A DNA stretch of 64,000 nucleotides from Yokenella regensburgei ATCC 49455 (GTDB lineage Bacteria; Pseudomonadota; Gammaproteobacteria; Enterobacterales; Enterobacteriaceae). Where the stretch lies: contig NZ_JMPS01000073.1 in NCBI RefSeq assembly GCF_000735455.1, positions 1 through 64,000 of the forward strand, given 5' to 3'. Every line of letters begins with the position of its first letter. Within the stretch, counting starts at the first letter, position 1. Shown one piece after another: positions 36,062 to 44,587 of this stretch. The position numbers were made by a program, and so were the translations under genes. The notes under the pieces were generated by a model. It was not told the origin of the DNA. It saw only the letters and a list, made by a program, of their open reading frames with translations, and made no database searches.

Positions 36062-37036
36062 ATGAAAAATAAAATTGCATTAGAGGAACATTTCGCCATT
36101 CAGGAAACTACAGAAGACTCCCATGAGTATATCTATCCTGATAAATGGGAAGGTATAAAACGTAATATTCAGGGAGTGGGTGAGCAGCGACTTCGTCAGA
36201 TGGATAACGCGGGAATCGAGATGGCAATTGTGTCATTAAATGCGCCCGCCATACAGTGTATCCACGATCCTGTTCGAGCCGTAGAGGTGGCCCGCAGAGC
36301 CAATGATGCGCTGGCGGAACACATTGAAAAACATCGTGACCGCTTTCGTGGGTTTGCCGCTCTGCCGATGCAAGTCCCGGATGCGGCCATTGAGGAAGTG
36401 ATCCGATGCTTTGTGGATTTGGGGTTCGTGGGTGCACTGGTTAACGGCTTTTCCCAACATGAACGTGAGGATTCAGCCCTTTACCTCGATGAGGCTCGTT
36501 ATCATGCGTTTTGGGAGACATTTGCCGCCTTCCAGCGCCCTTTTTATCTTCACCCACGTAACCCACTCCCATCCCGGGCGCAGGCATATCAGGGGCATCC
36601 CTGGCTTCTGGGATCTGCGTGGGCGTTTGGCGTTGAAACATCGACACATGCTTTGCGCCTGATGGGCTCGGGATTGTTTGACCGGCATCCAGAGCTGCAG
36701 GTGGTGCTGGGTCACCTGGGCGAAGGCTTGCCAGCGCTTATCTGGCGGGTTGATCACCGGGTTGAGAATGAGCCCAGAGGCTATTCATGCCAACAAACGT
36801 TCCAGCACTATTTCAGCCATAATTTTCACGTCACCACCTCGGGGAATTTCCGTACCTCCGCCCTGCAGGTTGCCATCCAGGAACTGGGCGTCGAGCGCAT
36901 CATGTTCTCTACGGATTTTCCCTTTGAAGAGATGGCGTGGGCATCGGAATGGTTTGATTCTGTCCCGCTCAGTGATAATGATAAATTGAAAATTTCTCGT
37001 CACAATGCGCTGAACTTATTTAATCTTCCTGACTAA
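36062..37036 (+). CDS. Gamma-resorcylate-type (2,6-dihydroxybenzoate) decarboxylase
   Basis: A 324-residue metal-dependent amidohydrolase-superfamily decarboxylase. It follows known gamma-resorcylate decarboxylases nearly end to end: start KIALEEHFAI (metal ligands Glu8 and His10), AIVSLNAPAIQ, FVGALVNGFSQ, FYLHPRNPLP (metal His), GHLGEGLPALIWRVDHR and IMFSTDFPFE (metal Asp). It should reversibly decarboxylate a 2,6-dihydroxybenzoate-like acid to resorcinol. 2,3-Dihydroxybenzoate is a second possible substrate. No ring-cleavage genes follow, so it is a single-step unit ended by a terminator. Control by the divergent LysR gene is likely. Confidence 0.88.
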   Translation: MKNKIALEEHFAIQETTEDSHEYIYPDKWEGIKRNIQGVGEQRLRQMDNAGIEMAIVSLNAPAIQCIHDPVRAVEVARRANDALAEHIEKHRDRFRGFAALPMQVPDAAIEEVIRCFVDLGFVGALVNGFSQHEREDSALYLDEARYHAFWETFAAFQRPFYLHPRNPLPSRAQAYQGHPWLLGSAWAFGVETSTHALRLMGSGLFDRHPELQVVLGHLGEGLPALIWRVDHRVENEPRGYSCQQTFQHYFSHNFHVTTSGNFRTSALQVAIQELGVERIMFSTDFPFEEMAWASEWFDSVPLSDNDKLKISRHNALNLFNLPD

Positions 37037-37046
37037 TAAAAGGGTG

Positions 37047-37072
37047 ATGAGGTCTGTGCGGACCTCATTTTT
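37047..37072 (+). terminator. Rho-independent terminator of the decarboxylase gene
   Basis: ATGAGGTC (37047-37054), loop TGTGCG, GACCTCAT (37061-37068), then a TTTT run. It is ten bases past the stop codon. Confidence 0.85.
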
Positions 37073-37150
37073 AATATCCTCCGTTAACGTTTTATTGAGT
37101 TAATCAGGCATACCATCGGACTAGTGTGACTTTTGTTTAAAGGATGAACT

Positions 37151-37513
37151 ATGTCAATGATTCGGCTTGTCGGGATACTTTTAATTCCCGGGTTATTAGC
37201 GGGCTGTGTCGATTTGGACCAAATGGGTATTCATCCGGAACTGAGGACCACCTGGATTGACAGGCCCCGCCCGGACGTTGAGCAGTGCCTCATTAATGCG
37301 GCTAAAGCGCAGCAGTTAAACTTAACGCCAGGCGGTACCCTTCCCGGTAATACCGACAGGTATCTGCTGCAGGGGATCCAACATAAAAATATTGCAGAAG
37401 TCGATATCAGAGCGGGGGATAATAATGTAACAGGAATTGACTTCTATTACTTTCCTGATGCAGAAAACCGCTGTGACGATATTGAATCAATGCTCGCTGC
37501 ATGCAAAACGTAA
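37151..37513 (+). CDS. Small lipoprotein of unknown function
   Basis: A 120-residue lipoprotein (lipobox LLAGC, Cys19). The mature part has three more Cys (VEQCLINAA, NRCDDIESMLAACKT), likely disulfide-bonded in the periplasm, and a central strand-rich segment (RYLLQGIQHKNIAEVDIRAGDNNVTGIDFYYFPD). No family recognised. It lies 17 bp before a second small exported protein and is probably co-transcribed with it. Confidence 0.7.
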   Translation: MSMIRLVGILLIPGLLAGCVDLDQMGIHPELRTTWIDRPRPDVEQCLINAAKAQQLNLTPGGTLPGNTDRYLLQGIQHKNIAEVDIRAGDNNVTGIDFYYFPDAENRCDDIESMLAACKT

Positions 37514-37530
37514 AGGAAAACGGAATATTT

Positions 37531-37776
37531 ATGAAATTATTTACCCACTGTACCCTACTATCGGCACTCTGCCTTTGTGCCACTCAGGCTATGGCTTTTC
37601 AGAGCACATCGCCAGAGCTGCCCTTTTCTGCCGGACACCCCGTGCGTTCAGAGCAACAGCTTCAGCAGTATAGCTACTCTGAACGGCATGAGCCGCTGCA
37701 CAAAACGCCGCTGGGGGGCTGTCACGCGAGTCCTGTACCGGGTTGTAACTATCCCGTCGCCCCCGTGAAGGAGTAG
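37531..37776 (+). CDS. Small exported protein of unknown function
   Basis: From the ATG at 37531 (ribosome site AGGAAA) this encodes 81 residues with a signal peptide ending TQAMA. The mature part is polar, with GGCHASPVPGCNYPV near its C-terminus whose two Cys could form a disulfide. The frame extends ten codons upstream into the lipoprotein gene, but the later ATG gives the signal sequence. Function unknown. Confidence 0.6.
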   Translation: MKLFTHCTLLSALCLCATQAMAFQSTSPELPFSAGHPVRSEQQLQQYSYSERHEPLHKTPLGGCHASPVPGCNYPVAPVKE

Positions 37777-37777
37777 A

Positions 37778-37811
37778 GACCACCGCTTTCTGACATTAAC
37801 CGGCGGTGGTC
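37778..37811. terminator. Hairpin between converging genes
   Basis: GACCACCGC (37778-37786) pairs perfectly with GCGGTGGTC (37803-37811). It stands between the end of the small exported protein gene and the end of the GPH symporter gene and could stop transcripts from both sides, though neither strand has a strong T-tract. Confidence 0.55.
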
Positions 37812-37820
37812 GCACAGCAG

Positions 37821-39218
37821 TTATTTTGCGGTCACCGGGTCGGGTGCAGGAAGTGCATCGTTTTCTCCCGGGTCGATCCCCGTACCGTTACGCTCCGCCA
37901 GCAGGCGGCAAATTTCCGCATGCTTGTCTTCGGTAAAGGTAAAACGCGACATGATGGCAAGACGCAGCACGGAACCCACGGCAGGCAGCAGACAAATGCC
38001 GAAGAAAAGCCCCTGCAGCACCCCTCCCGTCTGGCTCGTGGCCTGCGGAATATAGCCAATGAGCGTCAGAAATACGCCAATCAGCCCCCCACCGACGGCC
38101 ACCGACATTTTGCCGGTAAAGGTCTGCCCGGAGAAGGTGATCGCCGCGCAGCGTTTATGCGTGTGGTACTCCGCGTATTCGATGGTATCGGCAATCATCG
38201 AAGAGGTCAGGATATTGGTCATCATCACGAAGATATTGCTGAGACCAAGCAGCAGGAACAGCAACCATGTGAACTGATATCCGGCAAACCACATCACAAT
38301 ACGCACCACGATATCGAGCCCGCAGAGCAGGATAAACAGTTTTTTCTTCTGCATCCTGCGGGTCAGCATCGGCCCTACCAGGCATACCACCGCGGCAACG
38401 ATCCCCATCAGGCCTATCATCATCTGCAGGCTGCCATCGCCCATGTTGTAGATGAAGAAGTAGATATAAAGCCCATTGGCGACGTTGTGGAACACGCAGA
38501 AAAAGAACGACAGCAAAATAACAAACAGCGGTTTGTTATGCCGAAGATTGCGGAAGGTATCGCGAATAGTGACCTTCTCGCCGCTGGTTGGCACCCGCTC
38601 CTTTATCTGGAAAAAACCGTTAATCATCAACGGTAAGCCTGCCAGCATCATCACCAGTGCGGCCATGAAATAGCCTTTATCGTCACTGAACCGGGAGAAG
38701 AATGCCGCCAGTTTCGGAAAGAAAATGCTGGCACAGGCGATACCGGCGTTAACCCCAAGCATAGCGGCGGTAACCGCACGAGTGCGTTGCCCGGAGTCGT
38801 TAGTCATTACCGAGGACATCGACCAGAATGGGATATCGGAGATAGCGTACAGCGTTCCCCATAAAATGTAGGTAACGCCGGCATAAAGGATCTTGGTGGT
38901 CGTGTCGGCTTCAATCTTATAAAACGACAGCAGCGTGGCGGCGGTTATCAGCAGCGGCGCAATCAATAAAAAGTGACGAAACTTTCCGAAACGGCTGTTA
39001 ATGGTGTCCATAATACTGGCAAACAGCGGATCGTGGACGGCATCCCAGGCTCGGGCAATCAGGAAGATAGTACTGGCGGCAAGCGCGGAAATGCCCAGCA
39101 CATCGGTATAAAAATAGTTAATAAAAGAACCCACTAAACCAAAGCTAAAACACTGACCGAGCCCGTAGCCAAAATAGGACCACAGTTCGCGTGACGGTAT
39201 GTTCATTGAATTTGCCAT
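37821..39218 (-). CDS. GPH-family sugar:cation symporter
   Basis: Inner-membrane transporter of 465 residues (about 12 helices) of the glycoside-pentoside-hexuronide family, like MelB or XynB-type xyloside carriers. Family motifs are YTDVLGISALAASTIFLIARAWDAVHDPLFASIMD in helices 1-2 and SSMIADTIEYAEYHTHKR in helix 9. The ATG at 39218 follows GGAAGG; the frame start 84 bases earlier overlaps the glycosidase gene. It lies 61 bp downstream of the glycosidase, which it should supply with substrate. Confidence 0.9.
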   Translation of the reverse strand: MANSMNIPSRELWSYFGYGLGQCFSFGLVGSFINYFYTDVLGISALAASTIFLIARAWDAVHDPLFASIMDTINSRFGKFRHFLLIAPLLITAATLLSFYKIEADTTTKILYAGVTYILWGTLYAISDIPFWSMSSVMTNDSGQRTRAVTAAMLGVNAGIACASIFFPKLAAFFSRFSDDKGYFMAALVMMLAGLPLMINGFFQIKERVPTSGEKVTIRDTFRNLRHNKPLFVILLSFFFCVFHNVANGLYIYFFIYNMGDGSLQMMIGLMGIVAAVVCLVGPMLTRRMQKKKLFILLCGLDIVVRIVMWFAGYQFTWLLFLLLGLSNIFVMMTNILTSSMIADTIEYAEYHTHKRCAAITFSGQTFTGKMSVAVGGGLIGVFLTLIGYIPQATSQTGGVLQGLFFGICLLPAVGSVLRLAIMSRFTFTEDKHAEICRLLAERNGTGIDPGENDALPAPDPVTAK

Positions 39219-39279
39219 AGCGTGTACCTTCCGCAGATCCGGCAGCGCACTGCCGGATTTCCGGTTATTAATGTTATTA

Positions 39280-40368
39280 TCAACGTGCCGGGTGCAGACC
39301 AATCCGGCTAAGTTTACCCACCAGTGCCATTTCAGCCCGCGAGAATGGGATCCCGTTCTCTTCGAAGACGTCGTGGAACCACAGGCGGCAGTAATCCGGA
39401 GAATTCACCATGACCACCGGCCACGGCAGCCAGGTCTGCGTTTTACCCCGTACCAGGCCCCACTGATAGGGTGCGACGTTGGCGGCGTGCATCAGCGGTA
39501 GCTGCTCCTCAATGGTGCTGCCCACGTGACGGGCCAGCCATTCGGTGCAGAACAGCGGCCTCCCCAGTTGCTCCAGCTGGTGAATAATCGCCACCATACG
39601 TGCGGTATTGGTGTAGGCATGGAAGCTGATGACGTCGGAAAGCGCCAGCGCCGTCTGATCCAGCGGGTGCTGGTAGAACACCTCATCCTCCTGTTCCGGC
39701 GGCAAACGCCAGGCACAGACGGTTAACGGCTGTTGTGGATCCTCATCCCGCACCCATTCGAAGGCGTTCTGCATCAATTCGTGGGCGTAGCGCTCCAGCT
39801 TTTCGTCGTACTGTACTTCAACGGTACCGGTCGCGAAAATACCGCGGTTGCCCGGCTCGTTATACAGATCCCACAGCAATACGCGCGAGTCGGTACGAAA
39901 CTCGCGAACGATGTCGCGCACGTAGCGCTCGATCTGCGGCCAGTCGTCCCGATTACAGACCTTTGCCCTGCCCGGGCTCGCCGCCGCCTGGCTGTTGTGT
40001 TTGCCCGGCACGGGTGCCTTTTGCGGACCCAGGTACGGTTCATCGCCGGAAAAACCGCAGTCATCCATCAGCGTCAGCATGGTCCGAATGCCATAGCGGT
40101 CGGCAATCGTCAAAAACTGGTTAATACGCTGAATCAGTCCGTCGCGATCGGCCTCCCAGACGATAAACGGCAGGTTAATGCGCAGACTGTTATAACCTGC
40201 TTTTGCCGCCCAGCCCAGTTCGCGTTCGATGGTTGGCGCATCGAAGGTCTCCTGTTGCCAGATATCCGTCCAGTTCACCGCCGTTGATGGTAGATAGTTA
40301 AAACCGCACAGCCAGCCTTGCTGCTGATACCACGCCTGTGCCTGCTCCCGACTCCACTGTTTTTTCAT
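39280..40368 (-). CDS. Intracellular GH5-like glycoside hydrolase
   Basis: A 362-residue (beta/alpha)8-barrel glycosidase without signal peptide. The acid/base Glu is in [13 protein letters not shown] (about residue 170) and the nucleophile Glu is in [11 protein letters not shown] (about 290), the clan GH-A arrangement. Relatives are often labelled 1,4-beta-xylanase or cellulase, but cytoplasmic location and pairing with a GPH symporter indicate hydrolysis of an imported oligosaccharide or glycoside. The first gene of a two-gene operon divergent from a LacI regulator. Confidence 0.82.
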   Translation of the reverse strand: MKKQWSREQAQAWYQQQGWLCGFNYLPSTAVNWTDIWQQETFDAPTIERELGWAAKAGYNSLRINLPFIVWEADRDGLIQRINQFLTIADRYGIRTMLTLMDDCGFSGDEPYLGPQKAPVPGKHNSQAAASPGRAKVCNRDDWPQIERYVRDIVREFRTDSRVLLWDLYNEPGNRGIFATGTVEVQYDEKLERYAHELMQNAFEWVRDEDPQQPLTVCAWRLPPEQEDEVFYQHPLDQTALALSDVISFHAYTNTARMVAIIHQLEQLGRPLFCTEWLARHVGSTIEEQLPLMHAANVAPYQWGLVRGKTQTWLPWPVVMVNSPDYCRLWFHDVFEENGIPFSRAEMALVGKLSRIGLHPAR

Positions 40369-40394
40369 TACTTGCCCTCACTGATAATGATTAG

Positions 40395-40408
40395 CTAATA
40401 ATTATTAG
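40395..40408. promoter_or_regulatory. Candidate LacI-family operator
   Basis: CTAATAATTATTAG is a perfect 14-bp palindrome 27 bp upstream of the glycosidase start, inside the 205-bp divergent region. It is a natural operator for the adjacent LacI-type regulator, although it lacks the central CG common in this family. Confidence 0.5.
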
Positions 40409-40573
40409 TTGGTGATGAAATGAGCAAACACCTTTGTGGTGAAAAGCGATAGCAATCACAAAGAACATCAGCAATGACCAAAAATTGTGACTGTTAACAC
40501 AGCCTTATCTCTGTGTGGTTTTTAGTAATGCAGAGTATGATGTGGCTAAGATAAGCCTTAAAGGTGAGGAAGT

Positions 40574-41584
40574 ATGAAGCGGAAGAGCAAGGTCACGATG
40601 AATGATATTGCGCGCAGTGCGGGGGTCTCACAGGCCACCGTCTCCCTGGTGCTCAATGAGTCCCGCAATATCAAACTCAGTGAAGAGACCCGCCAGCGGG
40701 TGATTGCTATTGCCACCGAGCTTGGCTATGAGCGTCTTCCCGGCGTTCATACTCCGCGTAATCAGGAAGAAATTGCCCTGCTGGTAAGTTCCCTGCAAAG
40801 TTACGATCCGTTTATCGACGCCATTAGCCAGGCGCGGGAAGCGGCGTGGCGTAATGAAATTTTGCTGACGCTCTATGAATACGGTGATGATGCCGAGCTG
40901 GCGCTGAACATCATTCGCCAGCTGGAAAAACGTAATTGTGTGGGGCTGATCCTCGCCTCTCCGGTAACGACTCTTGTGGATATGACGGCATTTCTCGACT
41001 GTACCGCCATCCCACTGGTGCTCTTAAACCAGCAGGATCCGAATAACCCGCTGTTGCCGTCATTTATCCCGGATGACTTTGCTAACGCCTACCAGGTGAC
41101 GAAGCATCTTATTCAACAAGGTGCCACGCGCATTGCCCACATCACCGGTGAAAGCTGGATGGAGGCCACTCGTCAGCGGCTGGCAGGTTATCAGGCTGCG
41201 CTGGAGCAGTTCGGCATTCCCCCCCGCGATGAGTGGGTTCAGCAAACTAACTGGCAGTTTAATGAATCCTATCAGGCCACCCTTTCGCTGCTGGCGCTTG
41301 CAGAACGACCGGATGCGATATTCTGCGCCAGCGACTGGCTGACTATCGGCTGTTACCAGGCGCTGTCGACCCGTGGGGTTCAGGTACCGGAATCGATGCT
41401 GGTAGCCGGTTACGACGACCAGAAGATCTCCGAGCAGCTGAACCCACCGCTGACCAGCGTTCAGCTCCCTTACGGTGAGCTTGGCCGTCTGGCGGTGGAA
41501 TATCTCTGCCGTGCCGAAGATGCCCCCGCCCAGCTCAAACTGGCTGGCCGGTTGAAGGTCCGGCGTTCAACGAAGGCGGACTAG
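40574..41584 (+). CDS. LacI-family transcriptional regulator
   Basis: A 336-residue repressor: HTH with hinge (VTMNDIARSAGVSQATVSLVLNESRNIKLSEETRQRVIAIATELGY) and a sugar-binding core of the periplasmic-binding-protein type (AHITGESWMEATRQRLAGYQ, PDAIFCASDWLTIGCYQAL, VAGYDDQKISEQLNPPLTSVQLPYGELG). Divergent from the glycosidase-symporter operon, which it most likely represses until a cognate oligosaccharide is present. Its stop overlaps the convergent cupin gene by 4 bp. Confidence 0.92.
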   Translation: MKRKSKVTMNDIARSAGVSQATVSLVLNESRNIKLSEETRQRVIAIATELGYERLPGVHTPRNQEEIALLVSSLQSYDPFIDAISQAREAAWRNEILLTLYEYGDDAELALNIIRQLEKRNCVGLILASPVTTLVDMTAFLDCTAIPLVLLNQQDPNNPLLPSFIPDDFANAYQVTKHLIQQGATRIAHITGESWMEATRQRLAGYQAALEQFGIPPRDEWVQQTNWQFNESYQATLSLLALAERPDAIFCASDWLTIGCYQALSTRGVQVPESMLVAGYDDQKISEQLNPPLTSVQLPYGELGRLAVEYLCRAEDAPAQLKLAGRLKVRRSTKAD

Positions 41585-41976
41585 CGCAAAAAATCTTCGT
41601 CGCTGACTTTTTCAAGCCAGGTGACCGGGCTGCCGTTGAGGGATTCTGCAATCGCGATGTGAGTCATCGCGGTCGAGGCCGTTGCGCCATGCCAGTGACG
41701 AACATCCTCCGGGATCCACACCGTGTCTCCCTGATTGATGGTCTGCTTCTCTTCGCCCTCACATTGGATCCACCCCTGCCCGTGGACAACAATCAGGGTT
41801 TGTCCCAGCGGATGCGTATGCCATGCGGTGCGGGCGCCGGGTTCAAACGTTACCGTTGCGCCGCCCACCCGTGCAGGCGGTGTGGTGCTGAACGGCGAAT
41901 CAATACGTACCTGTCCGGTAAAATACGCTTCCGGGCCTTTGGCAGAAGCAACGGTCGCGTTACGAATAATTTTCAT
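41581..41976 (-). CDS. Single-domain cupin protein
   Basis: A 131-residue cupin. Metal-binding motif 1 is TAWHTHPLGQTLIVVHGQG and motif 2 is GDTVWIPEDVRHWHGAT, both complete. It resembles the carboxymuconolactone decarboxylase-associated and (R)-mandelonitrile lyase-type cupins, and a small-molecule enzyme role is likely. It stands alone and overlaps the convergent LacI gene by 4 bp. Confidence 0.82.
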   Translation of the reverse strand: MKIIRNATVASAKGPEAYFTGQVRIDSPFSTTPPARVGGATVTFEPGARTAWHTHPLGQTLIVVHGQGWIQCEGEEKQTINQGDTVWIPEDVRHWHGATASTAMTHIAIAESLNGSPVTWLEKVSDEDFLR

Positions 41977-42074
41977 CAGGGTTAACTCCAGGCTTATGAG
42001 GGAATGGCTAAAGTGTAGCGCCGCTACGCCTGGAGTATTAGTCGCTCAACGTGATTAGGACTTATGAGCTGTGC

Positions 42075-42617
42075 TCATGAATGCACTGACTGTTGAACAC
42101 GCATTTTATACAACACGTGCAGCGCCAGAGGGTGCTGCTCCGGTAGCGCCGGATGGAGAAATGTCCCCTGCCGCTGGAATCCCAGTCTTTGCATCAGCGT
42201 TTCCGACGGCGCGTTGTGGATAGAGGTAAAGGACACCACTTCCGCGAGTTTCAGGGTTGTGAAGGCATAGTTGAGCGCAGCTTCTGCCGCTTCACGCGCC
42301 AGGCCCTGGTGCCAGTAACGTTTCTGTAAACGCCAGCCAATCTCCGTACAGGGGGAAAAGGCGAAACGGTCCGGCTGAGACAACAATCCAACGCCGCCAA
42401 TAAAATCCCCGCTCTCCTTGTGCTCCACCGCCCAAAACCCCCAGCCCTGATTTTGCGCCACGATGGTTTTGAAGCGGTGGACGAGCTGGTCACTCTCTTC
42501 TCGGTTCAGCGTGGCAGGGAAATACTTCATCACCTCGGGATCGGCGTTAAGCCCGGCGAAGGGTTCGAGATCGCTCTCCTGCCACTGGCGTAAGATTAAA
42601 CGTGGGGTTTCAATCAC
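42075..42617 (-). CDS. GNAT-family N-acetyltransferase (RimJ/RimL-like)
   Basis: A 180-residue acetyltransferase (Acetyltransf_3). The opening IETPRLILRQWQESDLEPFAGLNADPEVMKYFP is typical, and the acetyl-CoA motif A lies around RYWHQGLAREAAEAALNYAF. Members modify ribosomal N-termini, amino acids or toxins; the substrate cannot be told. Monocistronic, divergent from the next VOC gene. Confidence 0.88.
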   Translation of the reverse strand: MIETPRLILRQWQESDLEPFAGLNADPEVMKYFPATLNREESDQLVHRFKTIVAQNQGWGFWAVEHKESGDFIGGVGLLSQPDRFAFSPCTEIGWRLQKRYWHQGLAREAAEAALNYAFTTLKLAEVVSFTSIHNAPSETLMQRLGFQRQGTFLHPALPEQHPLALHVLYKMRVQQSVHS

Positions 42618-42747
42618 TTTCCGTCTCCTTTAGCTGACTTTTACTATCCATAACACAATCATTTCTATAAAGAAATTGTACAGTCACTATGATTAAGATA
42701 CACCGTGGTTTATTGCTCAGAACATTCATCACGTCTCAGGAGGAAGT

Positions 42748-43194
42748 ATGGCCCCGGAATTATCAGGTATTGATGTCATGTTTGTCGCCGGCTTTGGCCC
42801 GATTACGCAGAGTACGCAGGCCAGTAGCGCTTTTTACAAAGAGGCTCTGGGACTGCCGCTGAAAGCGATGGATGGCAACCCCGACTATCTGCTTACCGGG
42901 CACGATGCGCTGGGCGGCGTTAAGCACTTCGCGCTCTGGCCGCTCAGTCAGGCGGCTGAATCCTGCTTCGGGCAGGCGCAGTGGCCGGATTCTCACCCGC
43001 GGCCGCAGGCGTGGATAGAGTTTGAAGTCAGGGATATCACGCTGGCGACCCAGGCGCTGCTGAATAAGGGTTATGTGCTACTGGTGGCGGCCCGCGAGGA
43101 GCCCTGGGGGCAAACGGTAACCCGCCTGCTGAGCCCGGAAGGCCTGCTGGCGGGCGTCACCGTGACGCCGTGGTTACGTGATAACGCGCCATAA
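42748..43194 (+). CDS. VOC-superfamily protein
   Basis: A 148-residue glyoxalase/bleomycin-resistance-fold protein. The N-terminal half has VMFVAGFGPITQSTQASSAFYKEALGLPLK and the C-terminal half VLLVAAREEPWGQTVTRLLSPEGLLAGVTVTPW. The expected metal-ligand His near the start is absent, so it may bind a ligand without metal catalysis. Good ribosome site (CAGGAGG). Function unknown. Confidence 0.78.
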   Translation: MAPELSGIDVMFVAGFGPITQSTQASSAFYKEALGLPLKAMDGNPDYLLTGHDALGGVKHFALWPLSQAAESCFGQAQWPDSHPRPQAWIEFEVRDITLATQALLNKGYVLLVAAREEPWGQTVTRLLSPEGLLAGVTVTPWLRDNAP

Positions 43195-43219
43195 CCACAG
43201 CATTATCGGTGGCGGTGAA

Positions 43220-44575
43220 TTACAGCGCTTTGTCCTTCGAGGTTTTACGTAACCACCATGAAGAGGTGCTTCTTGTCAGCGGCGGCGCGTTATCAATCTC
43301 CTCCATGCTGAGGTGGGAGGTTTCGCGCAGCTGACGCGTACACCAGGCGAGTAATGCCAGCGCCAGTGCGCCATAAATCGCTACCCCGGTCGGATTCTGG
43401 TTACTCATGATAAGAATCGAGGTGGCGATACTGGACGCGGTCCCCCCTCCCAGCGCTGCACCAATCTGGTAGCTTGCCGAAATTCCTGAATAGCGCATCT
43501 CCTGTGGGAACTGCTCGCCAAGAAATGCCGGGATAGGCCCCTGCGTCGCCCCCATCAGCGTCCCGATCATCGCATAGGCAATAAGTGACATTGTCACGTG
43601 CATCGTGCGAACCACCGGGAAGAAGATAAAGAAGCCGATGGCCATGATAAAGCCGCCAAATACCATCACGTTACGCCGCCCGTACTTGTCCGACAGATGG
43701 CCAAACAGCGGGGCTGAAAGAATAATGGTGACCGAGGTCATAATGTCGAACAGCAGCGCGGTGTTATTGCTGTAACCCAGCTGCGTGGCGTAGGCCAGAA
43801 AGAAGGTACTGCCAATATAGGCGATGGTGACATAACCGAAGGCAATCCCGGTGCACAGCAACAGTTCGCGCGGGCGCTGGCGCCAGGCGGCGACAATCGG
43901 AAAGGTATCGTGTTTGGGGCCTTTCTGTACATCGTCGGTCATGTTACGCATCCTGGCATACAGCCCGAACAGCACCAGCACGCCGCCCAGCCAGAACGGG
44001 ATACGCCAGGCAAACTCCGCCAGATTCCCCCCCGAGGCGAGGCTGACCATACCGAAGACCGCAGAACCGAAGATCCCGCCAATACCTATCCCCATGCTGG
44101 TAAAACTACCCCACAGCCCCCGGCGACCCTTTGGCGCGGATTCAATGCCAAACAGCGCGGCGCCGCCCCATTCCCCTCCGGCGGCCAGGCCCTGCAGCAG
44201 GCGCAGGAGAACCAGCAGCACTGGGGCCATAATGCCGAGCGTGGCGTGTCCCGGCAGGCAGCCAATCATAAATGTACTGGCGCCCATCAGGGTCATGGTG
44301 GTCATCAGCACCTTTTTACGGCTGAACTTATCACCGAAATGACCAAACAGGATCCCCCCGACGGGACGCGCGAGGAAGCCCGCGCCAAAGGCGCTGAGGG
44401 AAATCAATGTCCCCATCAGGCGGTCGATTTCCGGGAAAAACACTTGAGGAAACACTAATGCAGCAGCCGTGCCATAAATAATGAAATCATAAAATTCGAG
44501 GGCAGTTCCCAGCCCCGAAACGCAGAAGGTCTTAAGTGCCGTCAGAGACGACACCTGAGAGGATGATTGAGACAT
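43220..44575 (-). CDS. MHS-family MFS transporter
   Basis: A 451-residue metabolite:H+ symporter (ShiA/KgtP/ProP group). Seen are GTALEFYDFIIYGTAAALVFPQVFFP in helix 1, the loop 2-3 motif GHFGDKFSRKKVL, LQGLAAGGEWGGAALFGIESAPKGRRGLWGS in helix 4, and the second-half GHLSDKYGRRNVM. Substrates of the family are carboxylates, betaines and similar compounds. It is the last of three genes; the acyltransferase-like gene ends 12 bp before it. Confidence 0.88.
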   Translation of the reverse strand: MSQSSSQVSSLTALKTFCVSGLGTALEFYDFIIYGTAAALVFPQVFFPEIDRLMGTLISLSAFGAGFLARPVGGILFGHFGDKFSRKKVLMTTMTLMGASTFMIGCLPGHATLGIMAPVLLVLLRLLQGLAAGGEWGGAALFGIESAPKGRRGLWGSFTSMGIGIGGIFGSAVFGMVSLASGGNLAEFAWRIPFWLGGVLVLFGLYARMRNMTDDVQKGPKHDTFPIVAAWRQRPRELLLCTGIAFGYVTIAYIGSTFFLAYATQLGYSNNTALLFDIMTSVTIILSAPLFGHLSDKYGRRNVMVFGGFIMAIGFFIFFPVVRTMHVTMSLIAYAMIGTLMGATQGPIPAFLGEQFPQEMRYSGISASYQIGAALGGGTASSIATSILIMSNQNPTGVAIYGALALALLAWCTRQLRETSHLSMEEIDNAPPLTRSTSSWWLRKTSKDKAL

Positions 44576-44587
44576 GGCTGGCTCTCT

